NCBI RefSeq assembly: GCF_022846615.1
Contig: NZ_AP025637.1
Coordinates: 310,001-374,000, forward strand
Origin: Roseomonas fluvialis
Lineage (GTDB): Bacteria > Pseudomonadota > Alphaproteobacteria > Acetobacterales > Acetobacteraceae
Length of the DNA stretch: 64,000 nucleotides
Direction: 5' to 3'
Below, piece after piece: positions 16,489 to 23,775 of this stretch. The translations under genes and the position numbers were made by a program. Numbering within the stretch: the first letter of the stretch is position 1; the number at the start of each line of letters is the position of its first letter. A model generated the notes under the pieces. The model saw only the letters and a program-made list of their open reading frames with translations. It had not been told where the DNA came from and did no database searches.

Positions 16489-17583
16489 ATGACCAAGCGC
16501 CGCGTCGCCATCGTGCTGTTCAACCTCGGCGGTCCGGACCGCTCCGAGAGCGTGCGGCCGTTCCTGGTGAACCTGTTCACCGACCCCGCCATCCTGCGCG
16601 TGCCAGGCTTCATCCGGCCCTGGCTCGGGCGGCTGATCGCCTGGCGGCGCACCAAGCCGGCGATGGAGAACTACGCCGTGCTGGGGGGCAAGTCCCCGCT
16701 GCTGGAACTGACCGAGGAGCAGGGCCGCGCGCTCGATGCCGCCATGGCGCATGACCCGGACATCGAGGTCCGGTCCTTCGTGGCCATGCGCTACTGGCAC
16801 CCGATGTCGGATGAGGCCGCCCATGCCGTGAAGGACTGGGCGCCGGACGAGGTGCTGCTGTTCCCGCTCTATCCGCAGTTCTCGACCACCACGACCGGCA
16901 GTTCGATCGCGGCCTGGGACGAAGCCTGCCGCAAGGCCGGGCTGTCGGTGCCCACCACGACGCTGTGCTGCTGGCATTCCGATGGCGGCTTCGCCGCCGC
17001 CACCGCCCGCCTGGTGCAGGACAGCTTCGAGAAGGCGCGCGCGGAACTGCCGGCCGATGTGAAGCTGCGCATCCTGTTCTCGGCGCACGGCCTGCCCGAG
17101 AGCATCGTCAACGCCGGCGATCCCTACCAGTGGCAGGTCGAGCAGACCGTGGCGTCGGTGGTGAAGCACCTCGATATCCCGGATATGGACCACATCGTCT
17201 GCTACCAGTCGCGCGTGACGCCGCAGAAGTGGATCGGCCCGTCCACCGAGGACGAGATCGAGCGCGCCGCCGAGGAGAAGGTGGCGATCCTGATCTGCCC
17301 GATCGCCTTCGTGTCCGAGCATTCGGAGACGCTCGTGGAACTGGACGTGGAATACCGCGAAGAGGCCGACCACCTCGGCATCCCCGGCTATTTCCGCGTG
17401 CCCGCGCAGAACTCCGACCCGGCCTTCATCGCGGCGCTGGCGGACCTGGCGCGCGGCGCGCTCGGGTCGGGGCGGTCGCTGTGTTCCTTCGCCGGCGGAC
17501 GGCAATGCCCGAAGCAGCATCGCGACTGCCCGCATGCCAAGGCGCGCGTCGAGGCGCGCGTGGCGGTCAAGGAACCCGCGTGA
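16489..17583 (+). CDS. hemH: Ferrochelatase, with C-terminal cysteine motif
   Basis: A 364-residue enzyme inserting ferrous iron into protoporphyrin IX, the last step of heme synthesis. It starts MTKRRVAIVLFNLGGPD. The metal-site histidine is in FSAHGLPESI, and the acidic partner is in SEHSETLVELDVEY. The C-terminus carries Cys332-x7-Cys340-x6-Cys347, and a CC pair at 160-161 lies where [2Fe-2S] ferrochelatases have their internal ligand. An alternative ATG at 16474 would add five residues. The HAD phosphatase gene overlaps its stop (GTGA). A heme-uptake operon lies 18 kb downstream. Confidence 0.95.
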   Translation: MTKRRVAIVLFNLGGPDRSESVRPFLVNLFTDPAILRVPGFIRPWLGRLIAWRRTKPAMENYAVLGGKSPLLELTEEQGRALDAAMAHDPDIEVRSFVAMRYWHPMSDEAAHAVKDWAPDEVLLFPLYPQFSTTTTGSSIAAWDEACRKAGLSVPTTTLCCWHSDGGFAAATARLVQDSFEKARAELPADVKLRILFSAHGLPESIVNAGDPYQWQVEQTVASVVKHLDIPDMDHIVCYQSRVTPQKWIGPSTEDEIERAAEEKVAILICPIAFVSEHSETLVELDVEYREEADHLGIPGYFRVPAQNSDPAFIAALADLARGALGSGRSLCSFAGGRQCPKQHRDCPHAKARVEARVAVKEPA

Positions 17584-18227
17584 GCCGACCTGCCGCGGTC
17601 CTGTTCGACTGCGACGGCGTGCTGGCCGACACCGAGATGCTGGTGAACACGCTGGTGTCGGAGCAGCTCACCGCGCTCGGCTGGCCCATGAGTGCGGCGG
17701 AATCGCGCGAAACCTTCCTCGGCATGGCGCTGCCCGACATGGTGCCGCGGATCGAGGCGCGGGTCGGCCAGCTTCCGCCGGACTGGGTCGAGGAAATCTC
17801 GACCCTCATCGCACACGAGATGAATCGGCGCACGCCGCCCATCCCGGGCGCTGCCAATGCGTTGCGCGCCGTGGTCGCCGCCGGCGTGCCCGTGGCGGTC
17901 GCGTCCAATTCCGGGCGCGCGGAACTGATGGCGAAGATGCGGTCGCTGGGCCTTGCTGCGGTCTTCGCCGACCGCGTGTTTTCCTTCGAGGATGTCGACC
18001 GCCCCAAGCCCTGGCCGGACATCTACCTGGCGGCGGCCGCCGCCTGCCACGTTGCGCCGCAGGATTGCGTCGTGATCGAGGACAGCGTGCCCGGCGTGCG
18101 CGCCGGCCGCGCTGCCGGCTGCCGCGTGCTGGGCTTCGCGCACGAGACGCCTGCTGGTGTCCTGTCGGCGCATGGCGCCGAGCCTTTCGCGTCGATGGCG
18201 GAGTTGCCCGCCCTGCTGGGCCTCTAG
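17580..18227 (+). CDS. HAD-family phosphatase (phosphoglycolate-phosphatase-like)
   Basis: A 215-residue HAD hydrolase of the beta-phosphoglucomutase/phosphoglycolate-phosphatase subfamily. Motif I is LFDCDGVLADTE (nucleophile Asp and acid Asp, residues 10-12), motif II is the Ser of VASNSGR, motif III is the Lys of DRPKPWPDIY, and motif IV is VIEDSVPGV. A helical cap lies between motifs I and II. It starts at GTG 17580, overlapping hemH. The likely substrate is a small phosphosugar; no functional link to heme synthesis is evident. Confidence 0.9.
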   Translation: MSRPAAVLFDCDGVLADTEMLVNTLVSEQLTALGWPMSAAESRETFLGMALPDMVPRIEARVGQLPPDWVEEISTLIAHEMNRRTPPIPGAANALRAVVAAGVPVAVASNSGRAELMAKMRSLGLAAVFADRVFSFEDVDRPKPWPDIYLAAAAACHVAPQDCVVIEDSVPGVRAGRAAGCRVLGFAHETPAGVLSAHGAEPFASMAELPALLGL

Positions 18228-18238
18228 TCTCGGCCGGT

Positions 18239-18272
18239 CCGGGGGACACGGTCCCCCGGGCGGGGATCCCGC
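18239..18272. terminator. Hairpins between convergent genes
   Basis: A perfect 9-bp stem, CCGGGGGAC (18239-18247) with GTCCCCCGG (18251-18259), closes an ACG loop. It is followed by a 5-bp stem, GCGGG/CCCGC (18260-18272). They lie between the convergent HAD phosphatase and AEC transporter genes and probably act as a bidirectional transcription barrier. No T-run follows on either strand, so termination may need Rho. Confidence 0.45.
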
Positions 18273-18290
18273 GGGGCGGCGCCCCCCGGT

Positions 18291-19205
18291 TCACGGCGCG
18301 ACCAGCATCACCCACAGCGGCAGCGTGACGATCGACACGATGTGCTCGGTCGTCGTGATCGCCGCCATCAGCGGCGCATCGCCGCCCATCGCGCGCGCCA
18401 TGACATAGGATGTGGCGGCAGTCGGCAGCGCCATGAACACCACCGCGACCGCGGTCGCGAGCGGCGGCACGCCCAGCAGCACGCACAGCCCCCAGGTGAC
18501 CGCCGGCATCACCACCAGCTTCAGCACGCCTGTCGCCGCCTGTACGCCCACCCGGTCGGAGAAGGATTGCAGCGACAGCGCCGCCCCCACGCACAGCAGG
18601 CCAAGCGCGACCGAAGCCCGACCCAGCGTCTGCACCGTCGGCGCCAGACCCGCCGGCAAGCCGCCCAGGGCCGCGATGCCGAAGCCGATTCCCACCGCCA
18701 GCAGCAGCGGGTTCAGCGCCAGTTGCCGCAGCACCGCAAGCGGCCGCGGCGGCCCGCGCTGGCCATCGAAGGCGAAGGCGAGCGTCGTGACGGTCTGCAC
18801 GAAGGGCACGATGATGCCGGTGGCGACCGCGCCGAAGCCGGTGCCCTCGGCGCCGAACAGCGCGCCGACGATGGCGAAGCCCATCAGGTTGTTGAAGCGG
18901 ATGCCGCCCTGCAGCACGGATGTCATGGCCGGGTGCGCCAGTCCGAGCACGCGCGACAGCGCCAGCGCCGCCAGGCTGCCCAGTGCCAGCGCGCCCCAGA
19001 TGGCGCCGGCGATCCGCCCGAGCGGCAGCGTGGCGAGGTCGAGCGGCGACAGCGCGGCGATGATGAGCGAGGGCAGCAGCACCCAGTAGATCAGCCGCTC
19101 CATCCCTGCCCAGACCGCGTCGTCGCGCAGCAGGCGCCGCTTCAGCAGCGCGCCGAGCGCCAGCAGGGCGAAGGCCGGCACGAAGGCATCGAGCCAGGCG
19201 TTCAT
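18291..19205 (-). CDS. AEC (auxin efflux carrier) family transporter
   Basis: A 304-residue inner-membrane protein with about ten helices of the AEC/BASS-like permease fold. Landmarks are LGALLKRRLLRDD near residue 16, YWVLLPSLIIAALSPLDL near residue 40, and a C-terminal PTAATSYVMARAMGGD near residue 270, the conserved discontinuous-helix region. Bacterial AEC members export or exchange small carboxylates such as malate. The start at 19205 is chosen because the hydrophobic N-terminus of the family begins there. The gene stands alone. Confidence 0.88.
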   Translation of the reverse strand: MNAWLDAFVPAFALLALGALLKRRLLRDDAVWAGMERLIYWVLLPSLIIAALSPLDLATLPLGRIAGAIWGALALGSLAALALSRVLGLAHPAMTSVLQGGIRFNNLMGFAIVGALFGAEGTGFGAVATGIIVPFVQTVTTLAFAFDGQRGPPRPLAVLRQLALNPLLLAVGIGFGIAALGGLPAGLAPTVQTLGRASVALGLLCVGAALSLQSFSDRVGVQAATGVLKLVVMPAVTWGLCVLLGVPPLATAVAVVFMALPTAATSYVMARAMGGDAPLMAAITTTEHIVSIVTLPLWVMLVAP

Positions 19206-19465
19206 GCGCACCCCGGACGAGACGCGCGCCGGCCGCGCACCACTGCATTGGCGCAGGCCGATTCGCAGGACGGACATCGCCACGCGTCCGTGCAAGCGGC
19301 GCTTGCCCGTCCGCTGCAGCCCGTTCCGCTTGTCTTGGCCCGCTGCAACGCGTCTAGCCTTCCGTTGTCGCGCGCATCTTCACCCCATCGGAGGGTTCCA
19401 TCCGATTGGCGTCTGCTCGCGCCGCGCTGCCGCCCGGCAGCACCGGGCGTGTCATGGAACGGCCA

Positions 19466-19999
19466 TCACGCCCGTGGTCCCGGGTCGCCCCAGGGCAGGG
19501 TGGCGGGCGCTGCGGCGATGGCGGACAGGCACGTTGCTTCCGTCACGCCCTGCGCGGTGCCATGCGCCCGTGCTGCGGCATGCGCCACGACCAGCGCGCC
19601 GCCCTGCGGATAGAGCACGAGGTCGAGTCGGCAGGGCGGTGCCTCGTAGAGCCAGATCTCGGCCTCGCCTTCAGCGCGGCGCAGCGCGGGGTCGCCGAGC
19701 ATCCGGCGGAGTTGGTCGGCGCTCGACCCCATGAGCGCCGCCGCCGACCCAGGCGGCGTGCTGCCGCGCTGGCGGGGGCCTGGCGCGACAGCTGGTGGCG
19801 TGGCGGCCGCGACCGAGGGCCGGCCCGCAGGCGGTGCCGCCCGACCGGATTGCGCAGGTGCCGCGCCGCCGGCCATGGCGAGGCTCGCCTGGGTCGAGAA
19901 CAGTGCCTGCTGCAACAACGCTGTCGCTTCCTCGCCCCGGTCGGCAGAACAGCCCAGGGCCAGGATCGGCAGCAGGACGGCCGGGCGCAGGCCAGACAT
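19466..19999 (-). CDS. Predicted lipoprotein of unknown function
   Basis: A 177-residue protein starting at 19999, with a signal sequence and lipobox (ILALGC, Cys at about residue 17). A Pro/Ala-rich linker (about residues 40-90) is followed by a C-terminal domain with SADQLRRMLGDPALRRAEGEAE, EIWLYEAPPCRLDLVLYPQGG and a terminal ATCLSAIA. The LGDP and WxYxxxxCxLDLVLYP pattern resembles small outer-membrane-assembly-like (SmpA-type) lipoproteins found in alphaproteobacteria. I do not assign a name. It lies just downstream of the bactofilin gene on the same strand. Confidence 0.7.
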   Translation of the reverse strand: MSGLRPAVLLPILALGCSADRGEEATALLQQALFSTQASLAMAGGAAPAQSGRAAPPAGRPSVAAATPPAVAPGPRQRGSTPPGSAAALMGSSADQLRRMLGDPALRRAEGEAEIWLYEAPPCRLDLVLYPQGGALVVAHAAARAHGTAQGVTEATCLSAIAAAPATLPWGDPGPRA

Positions 20000-20021
20000 C
20001 GGGCGCGCCCGGGCCGGATCG

Positions 20022-20687
20022 TCAGGCGTCGGCGGGCTCGGTGGTGCGGGCCGGCGCGGGCACCGGCACCGGCGCCAGGCGCGGCGCGGTCGCGGCCGGG
20101 GCATCCCCGGTGATCATCTCCATCTTGCCGGAGAGCTGGCCGCCATCCTCGACCGACAGGCGGCGCGAACGCGCCACACCGATCACCCGGCCGGTGGCGC
20201 GGATGGTCAGGCTGCCATTGACGGTGAGGGTGCCGTCGAACACGCCGGCAATCTCGGCGTCCTCGACCTGGACCTCGCCCTTGAAGACGCCGGAATGGCT
20301 GATCACCAATTCCTGCGCCTGCAGCAACTGGCTTTCCATGGTGCCTTCGATGACCAGCTTCTCGGCCTCGGTCACCGTGCCCTGAAGGCTGATGCCCTTG
20401 CCGATGATCATGGTGCGGCGGTCGGCGGCCTCGGCGCGGCCGGGGCCACCACGGGCGGCGGCCGGCCCGCTGGGCGCGGCGCCGGGTGCGGGCGGCACCC
20501 GCGCCACGCCGGCGCCGGCGGGCGGTGCGCTGGGCTTCGGCGCGGCGGGGCCCGATGCCGTAGCCGGCAGCGGAACGCCGGCCGGCCGGAAGGGCGGCAT
20601 GGCGAGGTCGGAATCGCGCGCGACCGGCACGCTGGCCGGCGTGGCTTCGGGCTGGCCCGTCTCATCCTTGCGGCGGAAGATCGACAT
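20022..20687 (-). CDS. Bactofilin (polymer-forming cytoskeletal protein)
   Basis: A 221-residue bactofilin. The central domain (about residues 88-190) is a right-handed beta-helix of short repeats: MIIGKGISLQGTV, KLVIEGTMES, ELVISHSGVFKGEVQVEDAEIAGVFDG, TLTVNGSLTIRATGRVIG. It is flanked by disordered Pro/Ala-rich arms (about residues 12-85 and 195-221), and the N-terminus MSIFRRKDE is a possible membrane-targeting tip. Bactofilins polymerise without nucleotide and position cell-wall or stalk machinery. A small lipoprotein gene lies 22 bases downstream. No M23 peptidase, a frequent bactofilin partner, is adjacent. Confidence 0.93.
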   Translation of the reverse strand: MSIFRRKDETGQPEATPASVPVARDSDLAMPPFRPAGVPLPATASGPAAPKPSAPPAGAGVARVPPAPGAAPSGPAAARGGPGRAEAADRRTMIIGKGISLQGTVTEAEKLVIEGTMESQLLQAQELVISHSGVFKGEVQVEDAEIAGVFDGTLTVNGSLTIRATGRVIGVARSRRLSVEDGGQLSGKMEMITGDAPAATAPRLAPVPVPAPARTTEPADA

Positions 20688-20794
20688 GTCGGTTCCCCTC
20701 GATTCCCGGCTGTTGCGTGGTGCCCGTCGGGGCTAGCACGCGCCGGAAGCCCGCCACAACGCCGCAGCCGGGATTATCCCCAGGAATCACCACC

Positions 20795-21451
20795 TCACGC
20801 GATCGTGCCACGCTGCAGCAGGTGAACGGCGGCCGCGGTGCCCAGCACCGGCACCAGCAGGTTGAGCAGCGGCACCAGTGCCATCGCCGCGAGCACCAGG
20901 CCGAGTCCCCAGCCGGACCAGCGCAGGCGGCGCCAGGCCGCGCGCGCCTGCGCCGGGTCCATCCTCAGCAGCGCGGTCTGCTGCACCATGCCCGACCCCA
21001 GCGCATGGGCCGAGACCGCGAGCGCCAGCACCACCCCCACCACGGGAATGAACAGCAGCGGCAGCAACAGCACCTGCACGACCAGCAGCCGCAAGCCGAA
21101 TCGTAACCCGAACGCCACCTGCGCCGCGACCGAGGCGCCCCGCGGCGGCGGCAGGGCCGGGTAGTGGCGGCGTTCCACCGCCGCAGCGACCGGTTCGACC
21201 AACTGTGCCGCGATCGCCGCCGCTACCGGCAGGAACAGCCACCAGGCCAGGACCAGCGCGGCCAGCCCGCCGCCCGCCTGGGCCAGCCAGGACAGCCAGC
21301 CGGTCCCGCCGGCCAGCCAGGCCGCGCCCTCGATGGCGCCCCAGGTGAGCAGCCCGACCGCCAGCAGGGCGCCGAGCACGCCCCACAGCAAGGGGCGCCG
21401 GAAGGCTGGGTCGTCGAGTTGTGCGAAGGCGAGTGCGACGGCGCGGATCAT
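20795..21451 (-). CDS. EI24-domain (CysZ-like) membrane protein
   Basis: A 218-residue inner-membrane protein with four to six hydrophobic helices. The EI24/CysZ pattern is present: an N-terminal AVALAFAQLDDPAFRRPL, a central FLPVAAAIAAQLVEPVAAAVERRHYP near residues 73-98, FGLRFGLRLLVVQ, and VSAHALGSGMVQQTALLRMDP near residue 150. CysZ in enterobacteria is a sulfate channel, but most alphaproteobacterial EI24 proteins are uncharacterised. It is in the same direction as the bactofilin and VWA genes, with spacers of about 100 bases on each side. Confidence 0.85.
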   Translation of the reverse strand: MIRAVALAFAQLDDPAFRRPLLWGVLGALLAVGLLTWGAIEGAAWLAGGTGWLSWLAQAGGGLAALVLAWWLFLPVAAAIAAQLVEPVAAAVERRHYPALPPPRGASVAAQVAFGLRFGLRLLVVQVLLLPLLFIPVVGVVLALAVSAHALGSGMVQQTALLRMDPAQARAAWRRLRWSGWGLGLVLAAMALVPLLNLLVPVLGTAAAVHLLQRGTIA

Positions 21452-21574
21452 GCGCCGCCATATCGGACGGATCGCGCGTCACGACGAGGGGGGCGCCGCC
21501 GCACCGGCCCGCAACGGCGCTGCCGGGCGGCACGCTGCGCCCCGGTTGGGCCGTGCCGGGCCGCCCCTGCCGCG

Positions 21575-23578
21575 TCAGTGCACGGTGATGCGCTGGCGGG
21601 CGATCACGGCGTTCGCCGCATCCGCCGCGCCCATGACGTAGCGGAGTTCGTAGGTGCCCTTTTCCTCGGGCAGGGTGATCTCGCCCTGCGCCGCCTCGCC
21701 GATGGTGAAGTAGGTGATGTACTGGTCGCCAGCGGAATCGACCGCGGCGACGGCGATGTAATCCGCACTGCCACGCGGCCCGGTGAAGCCGACCGTCATC
21801 GGCGTGCCGGCGGCACCGGTCGCGGGCGCGGTCAGCGTCGCGGCCGGCGCCGTCGCGGTGATCGGGCGGCGCAGGATGATCTCGGCGCTGCCCGGCGCGA
21901 CCAGGACATAGCGCAGCTCGTACCGCCCGGCCGTTGGCGGCAGGTGGAAGGCGACCTCGCCGCCTTCGGCATAGGCCCAGGAGCCCTGGATATAGTCGCT
22001 GGCAGCCGCATCGGGCGCGACGATGGCGATGAAGCTGCCCTGCGATGCCGCGGCCGGCGCGAAGCGGATCGTTACCGGGCTGCCGGCCATGCCGCTGTCC
22101 GGACCATCCAGCGTCGCTGTCGCGGCGGTCACCGCCAGCGGCCGGGTCGCCAGTGGCGTGCCGTCGATGCCCTCGACGAAGCGGATCTCGTACGCGCCGG
22201 CGGCCGCCGGGGCGGTCAGGGTCAGCGGCGTCGCGGCATCCTCGACATAGACGAAGCCGCCCGCGATGTACTGGGCGGGCGGCGCGCCCGCCGGCACGAT
22301 GCCGATCCAGGAGCCCGGCGCGCGCGGGCCGGTCCATTGCACCGCGACCGGGCTGCCGGCGGCGGCCTCGGCCGGCGCGGCAAGGGTGGCGGTGACCGGT
22401 GTGACCGTGATCGAGGCACGCCCGATCGGCCGCGCGGCACGGGCCAGCACGTAGCGGACCTCGTAGGCGCCGGCCACGCCGGGGGCGCGCAGCGTGGCGG
22501 GGCTGCCGTCGCGGGCATAGGCGTAATGGCGGGTCTCGGGTTCCTCCTGGCCCTGCGCGGCGGGGGCCATGACCAGGTAGTCGCCGGGTTCGTTCGGTCC
22601 GGTCCAGGTGACCTCGACCGTCGTGGTGGCATCGACGCTGGTGCGCGCCGGCGTGACCGTCGCGCGCGGCAGCGCGTCGGCCAGTGGCACGACGATCTCG
22701 GCCGGGGCGGTCGCGGTCACCTCGGCGGTCACGGTGCCGATGCGGTCGATCGTCGAACCCGTGACGATGTAGCGGCCCGGCGCCAACGGCAGGCTGGCGG
22801 CGCTGCCTTCATGCACCGGCGTTTCCTCGCCTTCGCGCAGCACGGTGAAGGTGGCCTCCGCCAGGGTCGGGCCGCCGGGGCCGTTGGTGGCGCGCAGGCC
22901 GACGCCACGCGGGGGCGCGACAGGGGTGGTGGGCGCGGGCCGCGCCTCGGTGGCGCGGGCCAGGGCGCCGGCCAGTTCATCCGCATTGGCCGCGGGCACG
23001 AACACCCCGCCGGTGCGCTCGGCGATGCAGGCGACGCGGGCGCGCTCGGAGGCCGTCCGCAGGTCGAAGCCCACGACATGGGCGGTGAAGGACGCATTGG
23101 CGGATTCGAGCTCAGCAGCGAGGGCGCAGGGGTCGCCGTCGCAGGTCTCGATGCCGTCGGTGACCAGGATGATGGTGCCGCCACGCTCGCGCACGCGCAG
23201 CGCCGCCGCCGCCTGGCGGACCGATTCGGTCAGCGGCGTCCGGCCGCGCGCGGTCAGGCGGTCCAGCGCCTGGCCGGCCGCGGCGGCGTCCACCGGGCCG
23301 GGTTCGAACAGCACCTGGATGTCGCTGCATTGCCCGGCGCGGCGATGCCCATAGGCCATCAGCCCAACCCGGCTGCCGGCGGGGAAGCGGGAGAACATGC
23401 CGCGCACCGCCTCGCGCGCGATCTCGAGCTTGGTCTGGTCGCCGATCCGCCCCCACATCGAGGCCGACATGTCGAGGATGACGATGGTCTCGCCCGCTTG
23501 CTGCGCCGGCTGCTGCGCATGCGCGGATGGCGCACCGAGGCAGGCGAGCGTGAAGGCAAGGCCAAGGAAGTGGCGCAT
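21575..23578 (-). CDS. Exported von Willebrand A protein with four C-terminal repeats
   Basis: A 667-residue secreted or periplasmic protein. The signal peptide ends near SAHAQ (residue 22). A vWA domain follows (about residues 32-215) with a full MIDAS: Asp36-x-Ser38-x-Ser40, Thr of TPLTES near 114 and Asp of TDGIETCDGD near 141. A beta-rich linker (about 225-300) leads to four tandem repeats of about 90 residues, each ending in a YE-[VIL]-R-[YF]-V motif at residues 372, 463, 553 and 643. This looks like a metal-dependent adhesion or ligand module on an Ig-like stalk. The start at 23578 gives the signal peptide. The partner is unknown. Confidence 0.85.
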   Translation of the reverse strand: MRHFLGLAFTLACLGAPSAHAQQPAQQAGETIVILDMSASMWGRIGDQTKLEIAREAVRGMFSRFPAGSRVGLMAYGHRRAGQCSDIQVLFEPGPVDAAAAGQALDRLTARGRTPLTESVRQAAAALRVRERGGTIILVTDGIETCDGDPCALAAELESANASFTAHVVGFDLRTASERARVACIAERTGGVFVPAANADELAGALARATEARPAPTTPVAPPRGVGLRATNGPGGPTLAEATFTVLREGEETPVHEGSAASLPLAPGRYIVTGSTIDRIGTVTAEVTATAPAEIVVPLADALPRATVTPARTSVDATTTVEVTWTGPNEPGDYLVMAPAAQGQEEPETRHYAYARDGSPATLRAPGVAGAYEVRYVLARAARPIGRASITVTPVTATLAAPAEAAAGSPVAVQWTGPRAPGSWIGIVPAGAPPAQYIAGGFVYVEDAATPLTLTAPAAAGAYEIRFVEGIDGTPLATRPLAVTAATATLDGPDSGMAGSPVTIRFAPAAASQGSFIAIVAPDAAASDYIQGSWAYAEGGEVAFHLPPTAGRYELRYVLVAPGSAEIILRRPITATAPAATLTAPATGAAGTPMTVGFTGPRGSADYIAVAAVDSAGDQYITYFTIGEAAQGEITLPEEKGTYELRYVMGAADAANAVIARQRITVH

Positions 23579-23775
23579 CAGGGTCCGGCTCCGTGCGATG
23601 TCGCTTTGATTGACGACGTTGCCGCAACCATCGCGGGGACGCGCTGCAACGGCAAGATCTGCGCGGCGCTTCGTGCAGCCGGGTGGCCCGCGCGACACCG
23701 GGGACGGGCGCTGCGCGCGCCGACCGCAGCGCGCGCCATCGCGGTTCGCGGCGCCACGCGCTAGACGGGGCCGGC

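Noticed and set aside
21164..23764. 866-codon plus-strand frame opposite the vWA protein
   Set aside because: Gly/Arg-rich shadow of a gene with a clear signal peptide, MIDAS and repeats on the other strand.
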